A DNA stretch of 64,000 bases from Ignavibacteria bacterium (GCA_019187405.1 JABAQZ010000011.1:236814-300813), one strand, 5' to 3'; numbered from the stretch's first letter, positions 9,401-18,222 are shown. Notes: a model not told the origin generated them from the sequence alone. Made by a program: numbers and translations.

Positions 9401-9499
9401 ATGATTTAATTTAATTTCGATTTTATCGGATTGAGCATAAGATACTGCAGAAAATAAAATTGCAAAACACAATACATATAATTTTTGTAGTATGGACAT
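6461..9499 (-). CDS. Secreted M6-like metalloprotease homologue with degenerate zinc site, FG-GAP repeats and T9SS sorting domain
   Basis: A 1012-residue secreted protein. It has a signal peptide (cleavage near SYAQS), an N-terminal immune-inhibitor-A/M6-like domain (about 50-480; 'VQFQEDN', 'LKNYYKKSSKGKLNINFELFG', 'GLPDLFN', 'LIENRNRD', 'GILIWHIDENVID'), then integrin-like FG-GAP/VCBS repeats ('ADINSDGRQEIIF', 'DVNNDNVYDLIYV') and a C-terminal type IX sorting domain starting at 'YNWPNPVYDNETFIRYY'. Where M6 proteases carry HEFGH before GLPDLY, this protein has A270-S-F-G-S274 (codons at 8678-8692), so zinc coordination is not expected. The surrounding fold residues are well kept. It lies directly downstream of porU-porV and is a likely cargo of that system. 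Its role is probably adhesive or binding. Confidence 0.82.
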   Translation of the reverse strand: MSILQKLYVLCFAILFSAVSYAQSDKIEIKLNHPVNPGKQISSAPKSFFSGIDSVKIVAVLVQFQEDNDERTTGNGRFDMSNKYYNPTTQKDTVIDSPPYDSAYFADHLLFLKNYYKKSSKGKLNINFELFGQIITLPGNMQSYSPQSGEGNEKLGNLFRDSWARADSFINFSGYDLTRTAFVIFHAGTGRDVDVSSILGFDPTPYDIPSVFLGLKSLKEIYGQSYNGFQTNDGVFIQNSLIIPSTELRELDLISGNFLIELGMNGILCASFGSYLGLPDLFNTSNGKTAIGRFGLMDGQSLFSYNGIFPPEPSAWEKIFLGWVSPVVIPSGSGNLRLPAISKNIQRDSTILKILINSKEYFLIENRNRDPEYNGQTIYYRNRNFVDSTIYAADMENGFYYSSTYTDLSLLSGNIRDVENFDWSLPGLINGENNYRGGILIWHIDENVIDANIASNSINNNSQHKGVDLEEAKGAQEIGVTFNTPFGSITGDGTPVDYWFNGSHQVPTSVYKNEFTPSSIPNSLSYSLANNNISLKGFTIIDTLMNFDLNIGSVQISPIKGFPINIGIDSTGNSQAIAFDFIETSSDEIFANSNNKVFAYRHDGSPVTTDGILISDYGKYIPAFVFDGTQNYVTAVRDQGVIFKSQALGSVQYSLTTPYISCPPFINKSNSFAYIGKSNGAVYRFSPFSSGGVIDSVSDLIKQFSGTASDTFNFITNFNKFIITGNITSPTSADVLIINNQNELILNGSKINLNYSLNSINSSPVLADINSDGRQEIIFSADNKIYALNQNGVLLDNFPVASASGISSGISVCDVNNDNVYDLIYVSSDGNLNAVGVNGKPVSGFPISIGINTVSTPALANLNDTLGIIVAGGDGYLYGFKTNTVYNENKILWKNFLKDKYLSNNNFVSGSSPSNITDKLPSDKVYNWPNPVYDNETFIRYYLNGSSSGVTIKILDLSGELVTTLNGTNYSKSDNEVIWNVSDVQSGIYYGVIEADIDGSKETRIIKIAVVK

Positions 9500-9515
9500 A
9501 GTATGTAATTAAAGA

Positions 9516-9552
9516 ACAAACCATAGCTCAAATTTCAGAACTATGGTTTGTA
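9516..9552 (-). terminator. Perfect hairpin between porV and the M6-like gene
   Basis: ACAAACCATAG (9516-9526) and CTATGGTTTGT (9542-9552) form an 11-bp perfect stem with a 15-base loop. On the minus strand it follows porV by ten bases and precedes the M6-like start by 17 bases. The T run after the stem is weak (TTCTTT), so it may act as a partial terminator, attenuator or mRNA stabiliser rather than a full stop. Confidence 0.55.
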
Positions 9553-9561
9553 ATTAGGATT

Positions 9562-10722
9562 TTAAAAATTTACTATTAAGCCGAATCTGAGCGTATTTGC
9601 AAGCGGATGTGTTTCTTCTATAGTGCTGATATAGCTGAAATCAAATCCATAAAGACTGTATCTCAATCCTGCTCCGAGAGTAATGAATTTTCTGTTTCCG
9701 TTTGAAGGATCTTCGTAAAAATATCCAGCGCGCAGGGCAATCAGTTTCGGGTTACCATACCAGTATTCAGCGCCGATTGATGTTTGAAATGATTTTGCAA
9801 TTCCGGAGATTCCGCCTTTCCAAGAAGTGAAGATAGCTTCATACCAAGGATCAACATAACCTTGCTGAACGACAACTTCAGTTCCGCCGGTCGTATCAAT
9901 TATTGTCGGTTCTCTGTTAACGAGAAGTTTTGCAAAGTCGGCAGTGATAGTCAGATTATTAAATTCTGATTTTACAACGTCATAAGCAAATCCTAATCTC
10001 AACTGTGTAGGAAGGGGATCTGCCTGATCAGCGTCAACGTATGATATAGCAGGACCCATGTTGGATAAATTCATACCGATAGAAAACTTATCAGCAAGAA
10101 ATTTCGGCGCTTTGACAGGTCTCCACATTCCGGATAAATCAAAGCTTGCTGAAATTCCTGTTCCTGTTCCTTTTTCATTGCCTACAGTTAAATCGGAAGG
10201 AGATAGACGGCTGTAAATGAATCTTCCGGTAATGCCGCCAGCCCAGTCTTTACTGAGCATTGTAGCATAAGTAACTGCAAATGCCATTTCATAAGCCTTG
10301 TAATTTCTTCCCGGATCGAGGTTTCCAAATTCATCAGTATATATAACTTCGCCGATATTCAGATAAGTAAAATCAGCTCCTATTGTTCCGTTAATAGATT
10401 TTATATACTTTCTTCCGGCAATGTAATCATAAAAAAGGTCTCCCAGATTTAAACCTGCAAGCCATGGTGAGTGAGTGAAATTAATTTCCGTTCCAGTTTT
10501 TTGATAAGCAAGACCTGATGGATTCCAATGCATTGCAGTTGCATCGTCAGCAATAGCAGAACCGGTTTCACCCATACCGCCGAATCTGGAATTTGGACCA
10601 ATCAACAGAAACGGTACTCCGGTTGATGTTGTGGTCTGAGAATACAGCTCGCTGCCGTTAAAAGCAAACAAACTGTATACGCTTAAGATGAAACAAAAAT
10701 AAGCGAATGATTTCCTGAACAT
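9562..10722 (-). CDS. porV: Type IX secretion system outer-membrane protein PorV
   Basis: A 386-residue outer-membrane barrel of the PorV/FadL-like family, close in length to Porphyromonas PorV. The signal peptide (about 1-28) is followed by the hallmark 'LIGPNSRFGGMGETGSAIADD' region with 'ATAMHWNPSGLAYQ', then beta-strand repeats to a C-terminal 'RFGLIVNF'. PorV carries folded cargo from the translocon to the PorU sortase and holds conserved C-terminal domains. Its position 25 bases downstream of porU supports PorV over the related PorQ. The two genes form the core of the cell-surface attachment complex. Confidence 0.9.
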   Translation of the reverse strand: MFRKSFAYFCFILSVYSLFAFNGSELYSQTTTSTGVPFLLIGPNSRFGGMGETGSAIADDATAMHWNPSGLAYQKTGTEINFTHSPWLAGLNLGDLFYDYIAGRKYIKSINGTIGADFTYLNIGEVIYTDEFGNLDPGRNYKAYEMAFAVTYATMLSKDWAGGITGRFIYSRLSPSDLTVGNEKGTGTGISASFDLSGMWRPVKAPKFLADKFSIGMNLSNMGPAISYVDADQADPLPTQLRLGFAYDVVKSEFNNLTITADFAKLLVNREPTIIDTTGGTEVVVQQGYVDPWYEAIFTSWKGGISGIAKSFQTSIGAEYWYGNPKLIALRAGYFYEDPSNGNRKFITLGAGLRYSLYGFDFSYISTIEETHPLANTLRFGLIVNF

Positions 10723-10747
10723 TAAATGTATCTCCTTTTTGTGTTTA

Positions 10748-13700
10748 TTATTTTAACTTGGCTAATTTTCCCGTACTGCTTTTTGAAAAACTGCCGGTTT
10801 CTGATTTAATTAATATTTTGTAAATGTAAGTTCCGTTTGCAATGGCATCACCGTCATCATCTCGTCCGTCCCATTCAATGTTTACGAACTTATCAGTTAT
10901 ATTAGTCTTATTCAATTCTCTAATTAATCTTCCGCTCACTGTATAAATCTTAATGTCGGCGGTAAGTATTTCATCCGAATTATGCTGGAAAATAAAGCTT
11001 GTATTATCCTTCATTGGATTTGGATAATTATAAACATTTTCCAGTGCAATGTCTTCCGAACTTTTTACATTAAAATAAATCTCGGATGAACCAAAATTAT
11101 TGTATGTATCCCATGCCTTAATATTAAGCTTATACATTCCGTCAGGCAGATTATTGAGCTGATATTCTACAGTTCCGTTTTGGTAGCCCGAAGAACTTGA
11201 ATAAAAAGGAGTAAGGTCAATTTTATTCTGTTCGTCGTCATTAATTACAGCTTCAAGTTTATGACCGATTGTTCCGGTGAGATTAAGACCGTTTTCGTCA
11301 AAGAAATCAGCGATGATTTTTGGATTCTGATTTGTAAGATCACCCGATCTAAAGTTTCTGCTGTCAAGAAAAGCGCTGATTACCGGACCAGTGGAGTCAG
11401 CAGCGGCTGTAGAATCAAGTCCGCTCATGATAAAATTATTTGAATATCCAAGTCCGTCATATAAATCATTTTTGTAATAAGCGATTATCTTACCTCTACC
11501 TGTGCTGTATGAAATATCTCTTGGCACAACAAAATCGATGTTCCAGTTTCCGTTTATAACATTTGCTTTACCGCTGAATATTATACCGCCGTCTTGCTTG
11601 TAACTGAATAAGTATCCAAAATCATACAAAGAAATATTTTTATCCACATCAAGCACAGTTACGTCAATTAATCCGTTAAAGTCGCTCCAGAAAGAAGAAT
11701 CTGTTTTCAAAACCGTTCCGGAAAGTTTTATTTTCTGAAGGGCTTTCATGTTGAATAGCGATGCTGATGGTGTGTTGTTAATGCTGTCGATTCTCGTAAA
11801 ATATTGCGGAACGGCAAGTCTCATAGTAGGGTCGCTGATGAGAGTAAACTTAAGATCATTGTCTGTATGAAGAACCTGTTTAGTATTAAACAATGCCTTG
11901 CCTAATCTTAAGGTAAGATTCAGTGTATCTTTTTTAAAGAGATTATCATAAAAAAGATTATTGTAAACAGCATTTGGCACGCTGTAAACAGGTCTTACGG
12001 CTGCAGATACGCCGATAGCTCCTTTATCTTTCAGAGTAACAAGCTGTTCGCCGGCGCTAATCAAAAATGGGTCGTCCCATCTGGCAAGATCGCAGCTTGC
12101 TATGGTAACAAAAGGATATTTGTTTTTATTTGACAGCAATGGAATGCTCACTTGTCTGACAAAAATATGTTCATGCGCCCAAAGATCAATGCTGCCGTGA
12201 CCGGTATAATTTATTACAAGCTTGCCGGTGTTCCATCCTTTTATTACATCGTCATTTGCTCCGGGCTTTCTTCTTCCCTGAGGAGTAATTACGGTCGGAT
12301 AGCTTACAATATAAATCTTATCTTTTTTTATGAAAGATGGCGAATGGTTTTGTGCAACATCTTCGCACTGGTCAGTATGAAGACTGCCTTCTTGTCCTTG
12401 CGGCTGTTCGGTTGTCCATCCGTCATCACCGACGTAAAGATTTGTATTTTTCCATTTATCAAAATTAGCCGGGTCTTCATAAGCTAATATTTTATCTACA
12501 AAAATATTTGCTTCTTCTTCAGAGTTTGAACAGATCCTGCCTGCTGAAAAATCAGGAACGGCATTACCCGAAGGCTGTGTATATTCTTCATTAATTTCCA
12601 TTATGTAATCATCACTGCAGTAGCTGTCAACATCATCCGAGTAAGGAGAATCTTTTTCAATAGGCGGTATCCAGTTTTTTACGCCATTGTTATACAGGTT
12701 ATAAATATTTTTATAATCATAGCTTCCGTCGCCGAATAAGAATACATATACAGGTCTTTGCTGCCAGTTGTTAAAAGTATATTTTAGAAAATTTCTCATT
12801 GATACAGGATCCGGAATTCCCGAGGCAAATTCATTATATATCTGATCAATATCCACAACAATAGTTTTAAGATAATTTACGCCGGGCTTTTCACGAATTG
12901 CTTTTAGTCTGTTAGCTGCCGTTAAAAAAGCTTTTGGCGAAATAATAATAAAATCTGCTCCATCACCGAAACCACCTTTTAAATTCTGATTCTGAATTCT
13001 GGCAGAGAATGATACGGGAGTTTTGTAATTATTATCACCGATAGCATAAAACTCGTCCGGATTTCCAAATACAGAATTTGACTGAAATGTTAAAGTTCCG
13101 GAATTATATGACACTGGATTAATTAATGATACATTCTGATGATCAGTAACTTTAAATAAACGCACTGTTGAAGAAGTAAAATTACTTATGCGGAATTCAA
13201 GCAGTCCGCTTGTGTCAGGAGAATTTAATTTTAATATATTATTATCAGCTCTGGTTAATCTGTCATAAATTATTTCATAATAATCATAATATCCGGAAAC
13301 GTTGGAAGAATTGCCAAGATTGGAAGGCAGCGAAGCTTTTATGTTAACACTGCTCTTACCCGGTGAAAGTGAATAGGAAACACCGAGTCTATTGAAATTG
13401 AGTTCTGACAAATTGATGTGTGAATAACCGGACAATGGAGGTATCTGCTGCGTTACAATAAAATTAGAGTTAAGATCTTCAATTCTCCAGTTTGTATTAA
13501 AAAAAGAACCATTACCGAATCTGAATCGAAAACTAACATTGGATCCACTGACGTAATCTTTCAGTTCTTTGTTGAATGTAAATCCATCGTTAATGCCGAT
13601 TCGCTGACTTACCCAAAGATAGCCAGTAGATCCAAGATTATTAACTTCCGGCTCTTCGAAAATTCTTTCTTTGAAACTGCCAACCGGACTTAATCCTGAT

Positions 13701-14827
13701 ACATTCGGCGAATTAATAATTTCCATTCTTTGTCCGGGAGAATTTCCGTATGTGAAAAAATAGTAATTTGAATTGGAGAAGTTGTTTATGTTATGAAAAA
13801 CGGTTCTGTATATGGAATCATAATCCCAACTGTTTGGTCCTCTGGCGTAAAACAGTATGTAATCATCATCATTAAAAACGCCGTCTTCTTCACCTATGAC
13901 TATTATTCTGATTTCCTGCGGATCAAAAGGGTAGTTTACGACATTATTATAAGGTAATTCAACTCCGCCGTTTCCGTATATTTTGATTGTTCTCGGATCA
14001 ATTGAAGATAGGTTAATGGATTTTGACTGCAGATAATTTTTATCAAGCTTATACATGCCTGATTCCTTAATTTCCATTTTAAAAAAATCACCTGAAGTAA
14101 ATATACTGTTTTCAGTAATAACATCGCCTGATGACGGAAATTCTTCCGTAGTCCATTTTACTGCGACATCTGAATTTATAGTAATATCTTTCAGAAAAGA
14201 TTTTTCCTGAAGACTTAATTCTTTTTGTAGAAATACGGGACGCTGACCGAATTTGACTCTTACTTTAATATAGGAATATTTTCTGGCAGTACCGGCTGCC
14301 GGATTATAATGAACAGGATTAATATTTAGATGACCAATATATTTATTTCTTAAAATACCGGATTCGATTAGATCAGCTTCACTTCCCGGGTAATAAAAAT
14401 TTTTTCCGTATGCTTTAAGGTCTTTTTCATAAACAGGCGAGGGAATTTTCTTATCTTTAACAAGCTTTAATACGGGGACCGGCTGAATCTCGACTCCGAA
14501 TACTTCTTCGTATTTCGCATCAATGATCTCCACTCTGTTGTTTTTATTTGATGGAAGGAAAATCGGGAATGTCCTTGTTTTGATGTCAGGATATCCTTTT
14601 TGGGTAACGGAACTGACGGAATTATTAAAATCTGTTTCCGAAGTATAATCCGGATAAAACTCAATCTCGATAAAGTTTTCATTAGAAGCGGTAATTTTAT
14701 AATCATCTTTAACTGATACTGATTTTTTTTCCTGTGAAAAAGCAGATCTGATCGATATAAGTGAAATAACAACAATAAAAATCAAAGCTGCAGATTTTTT
14801 TATAATGAGTCCGTTAGATTTCAGCAT
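10748..14827 (-). CDS. porU: Type IX secretion system sortase PorU (C25 family)
   Basis: A 1359-residue surface sortase of the gingipain-like C25 family that removes cargo C-terminal signals and attaches cargo to lipopolysaccharide. After the signal peptide (about 1-31) comes a beta-rich region, then the caspase-like domain with 'YVFLFGDGSYDYKN', the catalytic His877 in 'NYTGHGSID' and Cys912 in 'TIASCDLARWDDP', 35 residues apart as expected. The C-terminus has a sorting-like Ig domain ('NVYNYPNPMKDNTSFIF' to 'SSTGKLAKLK'), as PorU proteins do. It is the first gene of the porU-porV pair; both catalytic residues are present. Confidence 0.92.
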   Translation of the reverse strand: MLKSNGLIIKKSAALIFIVVISLISIRSAFSQEKKSVSVKDDYKITASNENFIEIEFYPDYTSETDFNNSVSSVTQKGYPDIKTRTFPIFLPSNKNNRVEIIDAKYEEVFGVEIQPVPVLKLVKDKKIPSPVYEKDLKAYGKNFYYPGSEADLIESGILRNKYIGHLNINPVHYNPAAGTARKYSYIKVRVKFGQRPVFLQKELSLQEKSFLKDITINSDVAVKWTTEEFPSSGDVITENSIFTSGDFFKMEIKESGMYKLDKNYLQSKSINLSSIDPRTIKIYGNGGVELPYNNVVNYPFDPQEIRIIVIGEEDGVFNDDDYILFYARGPNSWDYDSIYRTVFHNINNFSNSNYYFFTYGNSPGQRMEIINSPNVSGLSPVGSFKERIFEEPEVNNLGSTGYLWVSQRIGINDGFTFNKELKDYVSGSNVSFRFRFGNGSFFNTNWRIEDLNSNFIVTQQIPPLSGYSHINLSELNFNRLGVSYSLSPGKSSVNIKASLPSNLGNSSNVSGYYDYYEIIYDRLTRADNNILKLNSPDTSGLLEFRISNFTSSTVRLFKVTDHQNVSLINPVSYNSGTLTFQSNSVFGNPDEFYAIGDNNYKTPVSFSARIQNQNLKGGFGDGADFIIISPKAFLTAANRLKAIREKPGVNYLKTIVVDIDQIYNEFASGIPDPVSMRNFLKYTFNNWQQRPVYVFLFGDGSYDYKNIYNLYNNGVKNWIPPIEKDSPYSDDVDSYCSDDYIMEINEEYTQPSGNAVPDFSAGRICSNSEEEANIFVDKILAYEDPANFDKWKNTNLYVGDDGWTTEQPQGQEGSLHTDQCEDVAQNHSPSFIKKDKIYIVSYPTVITPQGRRKPGANDDVIKGWNTGKLVINYTGHGSIDLWAHEHIFVRQVSIPLLSNKNKYPFVTIASCDLARWDDPFLISAGEQLVTLKDKGAIGVSAAVRPVYSVPNAVYNNLFYDNLFKKDTLNLTLRLGKALFNTKQVLHTDNDLKFTLISDPTMRLAVPQYFTRIDSINNTPSASLFNMKALQKIKLSGTVLKTDSSFWSDFNGLIDVTVLDVDKNISLYDFGYLFSYKQDGGIIFSGKANVINGNWNIDFVVPRDISYSTGRGKIIAYYKNDLYDGLGYSNNFIMSGLDSTAAADSTGPVISAFLDSRNFRSGDLTNQNPKIIADFFDENGLNLTGTIGHKLEAVINDDEQNKIDLTPFYSSSSGYQNGTVEYQLNNLPDGMYKLNIKAWDTYNNFGSSEIYFNVKSSEDIALENVYNYPNPMKDNTSFIFQHNSDEILTADIKIYTVSGRLIRELNKTNITDKFVNIEWDGRDDDGDAIANGTYIYKILIKSETGSFSKSSTGKLAKLK

Positions 14828-14908
14828 GTTAAAATAATAATTCGAAAAAATTACAACACAAACAACAATATAAATTCATTAAAATTACAGATTAATTTGA
14901 ATTCAGGA

Positions 14909-14961
14909 TAAAAAAAAATACCATATTCTAAAGAAAGCAATAAGTCTTTAAAAAATGGTAT
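14909..14961 (-). terminator. Terminator of the acpP-fabF-rnc operon
   Basis: On the minus strand ATACCAT (14955-14961) pairs with ATGGTAT (14918-14924). The stem is extended inward by a nearly matching TTTAAAGA/TCTTTAGA and is followed by at least eight T. It lies downstream of rnc and upstream of porU, separating the two units. Confidence 0.65.
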
Positions 14962-14983
14962 ATAAATTTAAAATATAATATAA

Positions 14984-15032
14984 TTATAGAGAATGAAAAA
15001 AATTCTTTAAAAAATGTATAAATTCTCTATAA
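14984..15032. repeat. Perfect 11-bp inverted repeat downstream of rnc
   Basis: TTATAGAGAAT (14984-14994) and ATTCTCTATAA (15022-15032) are exact reverse complements separated by 27 AT-rich bases. The pair lies between rnc and its terminator hairpin, so it could be a second 3' stem in the rnc transcript. It could instead be an operator upstream of porU, which starts at 14827. Confidence 0.5.
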
Positions 15033-15105
15033 ATTATCTTTTGATTTGATTAAAATTTTTACAAATATATTGTTAGTATATTCTAATGTCAATGCTCAAA
15101 AACTA

Positions 15106-15939
15106 TTATTGAACGCCGTTTTTCTTTTTTGTAAGTCCCATTTTTTCCAATACGTCGAGGTGATTCAAAGCATTCTTAGCCGCTTCCTGCTCTGCCTGCT
15201 TTTTAGATTTACCTTTACCTATTCCGAGACTTCTTTTATTGACAAAGACTTCCACAGTAAAGAGTTTGTTGTGTTCCGGACCTTCTTCTTTGATTACAGC
15301 ATATTCGGGAATAAAATCAGTATGAGCCTGAACGTATTCAAGGAATTTGCTTTTGTGATTTTCGTCAAACTGGTTCAGCCATTTTATATCGAGCTTTTTA
15401 AAGATTTCTTCATTCAAAAATTCCTTAGCAGATTCATAACCCGAATCAAGAAATATTGCTCCGATCAATGCTTCATAAGCATCGGATAAAATCGTATCAT
15501 AACCTTCGTCAATTGATTTTTTTGCAGTATAAGAAGCAAGCACAAAATCCTGAAGTCTAATATGCTTTGCTCTTTCAGCCAGAAATTTTTTATTTACCAG
15601 TATAGATCTGAATTTTGTAAGATCTCCTTCTTCATTAAGAGGGAAGTTTTTAAACAGATATTCAGCCACGACAAGATCTAGTACCGCATCTCCGAGAAAT
15701 TCCATCCTTTCATTTGAGATTAAACCAATTTTAAGAGGATTGTTTTTTATTTTCAGAAAAGATCTGTGTGTAAGTGAAGTAATAAAAAAACTTTTGTCTA
15801 TAATTTTATAATGAATTGATTTCTGCAATTTATCAAAATCAATTTCAAAAACTGATTTCTTAACGACAGTTTTTTCCTGTTTCCTTTCTTTATAAAAAGG
15901 ATTTAATCTCCGTAAATTTTTTTTAAGTATTTCAAACAT
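15106..15939 (-). CDS. rnc: Ribonuclease III
   Basis: A 277-residue endoribonuclease that cuts double-stranded RNA in rRNA and mRNA processing. The signature ERMEFLGDAVL at 77-87 holds the first acidic metal ligands, and SDAYEALIGAIFLD near 152-165 holds the remaining Asp/Glu pair. A double-stranded RNA-binding domain follows (about 190-262; 'KSKFLEYVQAH', 'GIGKGKSKKQAEQEAAKNAL'). An N-terminal basic extension of about 35 residues precedes the catalytic domain. It follows fabF by 31 bases in the widespread acpP-fabF-rnc order. Confidence 0.96.
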   Translation of the reverse strand: MFEILKKNLRRLNPFYKERKQEKTVVKKSVFEIDFDKLQKSIHYKIIDKSFFITSLTHRSFLKIKNNPLKIGLISNERMEFLGDAVLDLVVAEYLFKNFPLNEEGDLTKFRSILVNKKFLAERAKHIRLQDFVLASYTAKKSIDEGYDTILSDAYEALIGAIFLDSGYESAKEFLNEEIFKKLDIKWLNQFDENHKSKFLEYVQAHTDFIPEYAVIKEEGPEHNKLFTVEVFVNKRSLGIGKGKSKKQAEQEAAKNALNHLDVLEKMGLTKKKNGVQ

Positions 15940-15970
15940 AAATTAAGTATGCAGGAAAATGGAGTATTTA

Positions 15971-17221
15971 TTAATCTTCGAATTTTTTAAAAACCAAAGC
16001 AGTATTGTGTCCGCCGAATCCGGAGTTTTCCGATAAAACTGTCCTGACCTCTTTCTTCAAAGCATTGTTAACAACATAATTCAGGTCGCAATCGGGGTCT
16101 TTTTCTTCATAGTTAATGGTAGGAGGAATAATCTGATCTTTAATCGTAAGTACTGACGCAATAGCTTCAATAGCGCCTGCCGCACCAAGTAAATGTCCTA
16201 TCATGGATTTTATAGAATGGACAGGAATATCGAATGCTCTTTTGCCGAATACATTTTTTATTGCAAGTGTTTCGTTTTTGTCGTTATAAAAAGTAGATGT
16301 CCCATGTGCATTTATAACGTCAATATCATTTATGGTCAAACCTGAATTTTCAATTGCAGCTTTTATGGCTCTTCCCACCCCTTCGCCTTCAGGTGCAGGT
16401 TCGGTAATATGAAAAGCATCAGCAGTCAGACCAAAGCCTGTCAGCTCTGCATAAATATTAGCGCCTCTTGATTTTGCGAATTCGAGTTCTTCCAGTATCA
16501 TAGCAGCGCCGCCTTCACCCATAACAAATCCGTCCCTGTTTTTTTCGAAAGGTCTCGAAGCTTTTTGAGGAGCGTCGTTTCTTGTTGAAAGTGCTTTCAT
16601 GGCATTAAATCCTCCAACACCCATTGGACATATAACTGCTTCCGACCCGCCTGTAATCATAATGTCCGCATCTCCTCTTTCAATCAACATCATTGAATCC
16701 GCTATTGAATGTGCAGAAGTTGTGCAAGCAGAAATGGTGGCATAATTAGGTCCCTTAAATCCGTATTTCATTGATATTCTTCCGGCTGCAATATCGGCAA
16801 TAAGCATTGGAATGAAAAATGGACTAATTCTGTCAGGGTTACCTTCACGCTTATAAAGATTAGTCTGCTGATTATGATAAGTCCACATTCCTCCTATGCC
16901 AGAACCGAATACAACTCCAGCTCTTTCAGAATTTATCTTCTCGGTATTTAATCCTGAATCTTTTAATGCTTCATCGGCAGCTGCCAGAGCATACTGTGTG
17001 AATGGATCAACTCTCTGAGCAAGTTTTCTGTCCATGAAATTAAGCGGATCAAATCCTTTAAGCTCGGCTGCAAATTTTGTATCGAAATCAGCAGTATCAA
17101 AATACGTAATGTTATCTACTCCGCTTTTGCCGGCAATGAGGTTGTTCCAGAATTCATTAACATTCAATCCTACAGGACTTACAACGCCTATTCCTGTTAC
17201 AACGACCCTTCTCTTCTTCAT
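15971..17221 (-). CDS. fabF: Beta-ketoacyl-ACP synthase II
   Basis: A 416-residue condensing enzyme of type II fatty-acid elongation that extends acyl-ACP with malonyl-ACP. The catalytic triad is visible: Cys166 in 'TISACTTSAH', His306 in 'NAHGTST' and His343 in 'SMIGHLLGAAG'. The N-terminus 'RRVVVTGIGVVSPVG' and the C-terminal 'NSGFGGHN' are typical. It starts 16 bases after acpP, its substrate carrier, and is followed by rnc. Full length. Confidence 0.97.
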   Translation of the reverse strand: MKKRRVVVTGIGVVSPVGLNVNEFWNNLIAGKSGVDNITYFDTADFDTKFAAELKGFDPLNFMDRKLAQRVDPFTQYALAAADEALKDSGLNTEKINSERAGVVFGSGIGGMWTYHNQQTNLYKREGNPDRISPFFIPMLIADIAAGRISMKYGFKGPNYATISACTTSAHSIADSMMLIERGDADIMITGGSEAVICPMGVGGFNAMKALSTRNDAPQKASRPFEKNRDGFVMGEGGAAMILEELEFAKSRGANIYAELTGFGLTADAFHITEPAPEGEGVGRAIKAAIENSGLTINDIDVINAHGTSTFYNDKNETLAIKNVFGKRAFDIPVHSIKSMIGHLLGAAGAIEAIASVLTIKDQIIPPTINYEEKDPDCDLNYVVNNALKKEVRTVLSENSGFGGHNTALVFKKFED

Positions 17222-17237
17222 TAAATATTCCGAAAAT

Positions 17238-17486
17238 TTATTTAGCTGAGACTTTGTCGGCTATATATTTAACTGCATCACCTACTTTTTGAATTTTTTC
17301 CGCATCTTCATCCGGAATTTTAATATCAAACTCTTCTTCAAATTTCATCACCAGCTCAACTGTATCGAGTGAATCCGCGCCCAGATCGTTAATAAACGAA
17401 GCTTCATCGGTAACTTTGGATTCTTCTACACCTAATTTATCTACAACTGCCTGTTTAACCTTAGCTGTAATTTCCGCGTTTGTCAT
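17238..17486 (-). CDS. acpP: Acyl carrier protein
   Basis: An 82-residue acidic four-helix carrier of fatty-acid biosynthesis. The phosphopantetheine attachment serine is Ser39 in '[12 protein letters not shown]'. The open frame extends 25 codons further upstream, but the ATG at 17486 is preceded by a good site, CAGGAGAA, about ten bases away and gives the normal ACP length, so it is chosen. It heads the acpP-fabF-rnc cluster; the promoter should lie in the 140 bases before it, downstream of the lipoprotein gene. Confidence 0.96.
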   Translation of the reverse strand: MTNAEITAKVKQAVVDKLGVEESKVTDEASFINDLGADSLDTVELVMKFEEEFDIKIPDEDAEKIQKVGDAVKYIADKVSAK

Positions 17487-17625
17487 TTTTTTGTAATTCT
17501 CCTGATTAAAATTAAAAAATAATGATGCAATATAGTTAAATCTTAAAAATTTAAAAAGCAATTAAATTTTCAACAATCTGCTATAACCGGAATGTTATCT
17601 TTTCAATAATCACCAGAAACACGAA

Positions 17626-18222
17626 TTACTTTAGAACAGGTCTTCTGACAATAAAATCACCATTGAGAGGATATTTACCATTAGCTACATTGTTGATTAC
17701 GGAAGAGCCGTTATCTTGCTGATTTGAACCAGCCCACCAGGCGACAGCATAAAGATCATTATTTATGTAAGTATAATATTCATAAATTATTACGTGTCCG
17801 TTCCAGATTATCAAATCACCTTTTCTCAGATCATTTTCATCATCAAATTTAACCACAGGCAGTATGTCAGTAAATCTTGATGTATCCATTAAATCATAGG
17901 TGCGAACATTTTCCGAAGGACAATAAAATCCTGATTTATAAAGAACATTAACTGCGAATATATTGCATTTGGACATGCCTGCCAGAAACAACGTATCATC
18001 ATTCAGCCAGTATAAAACTGTTGTATCCGAAATTGTCGAGTACATTTTGTTTTTCTGCTCTTCTCTTGCCGTATTAATTATTTTCGATCCCGCAATATCT
18101 GACTTCTCAGATATTTCTTTTTCACGGATTTCAATATTCTCCTTTTCGGACTTTTGTTTATCGGCTGCCGAACATCCGAAGAGCAAAGATATAATTGCAT
18201 ATAAAATGAAATGATTTTTCAA
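17626..18222 (-). CDS. Lipoprotein with CHAP/NlpC-like hydrolase fold
   Basis: A 198-residue lipoprotein (signal helix then LLFGC, lipid Cys17) with a charged helical linker (about 20-60). The C-terminal half carries 'MSKCNIFAVNVLYKSGFYCP' with Cys86 and 'RKGDLIIWNGHVIIY' with His143, the order and spacing of the Cys and His of papain-like NlpC/P60 or CHAP amidases, which cut peptidoglycan peptides. No closer family is recognised. It lies between mlaD and acpP on the same strand, 32 bases after mlaD, so it may be co-expressed with the lipid-transport genes. The hydrolase assignment is by motif only. Confidence 0.55.
   Translation of the reverse strand: MKNHFILYAIISLLFGCSAADKQKSEKENIEIREKEISEKSDIAGSKIINTAREEQKNKMYSTISDTTVLYWLNDDTLFLAGMSKCNIFAVNVLYKSGFYCPSENVRTYDLMDTSRFTDILPVVKFDDENDLRKGDLIIWNGHVIIYEYYTYINNDLYAVAWWAGSNQQDNGSSVINNVANGKYPLNGDFIVRRPVLK

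Noticed and set aside
17487..17561. 25-codon N-terminal extension of acyl carrier protein
   Set aside because: ACP is about 80 residues and the CAGGAGAA site sits before the ATG at 17486.
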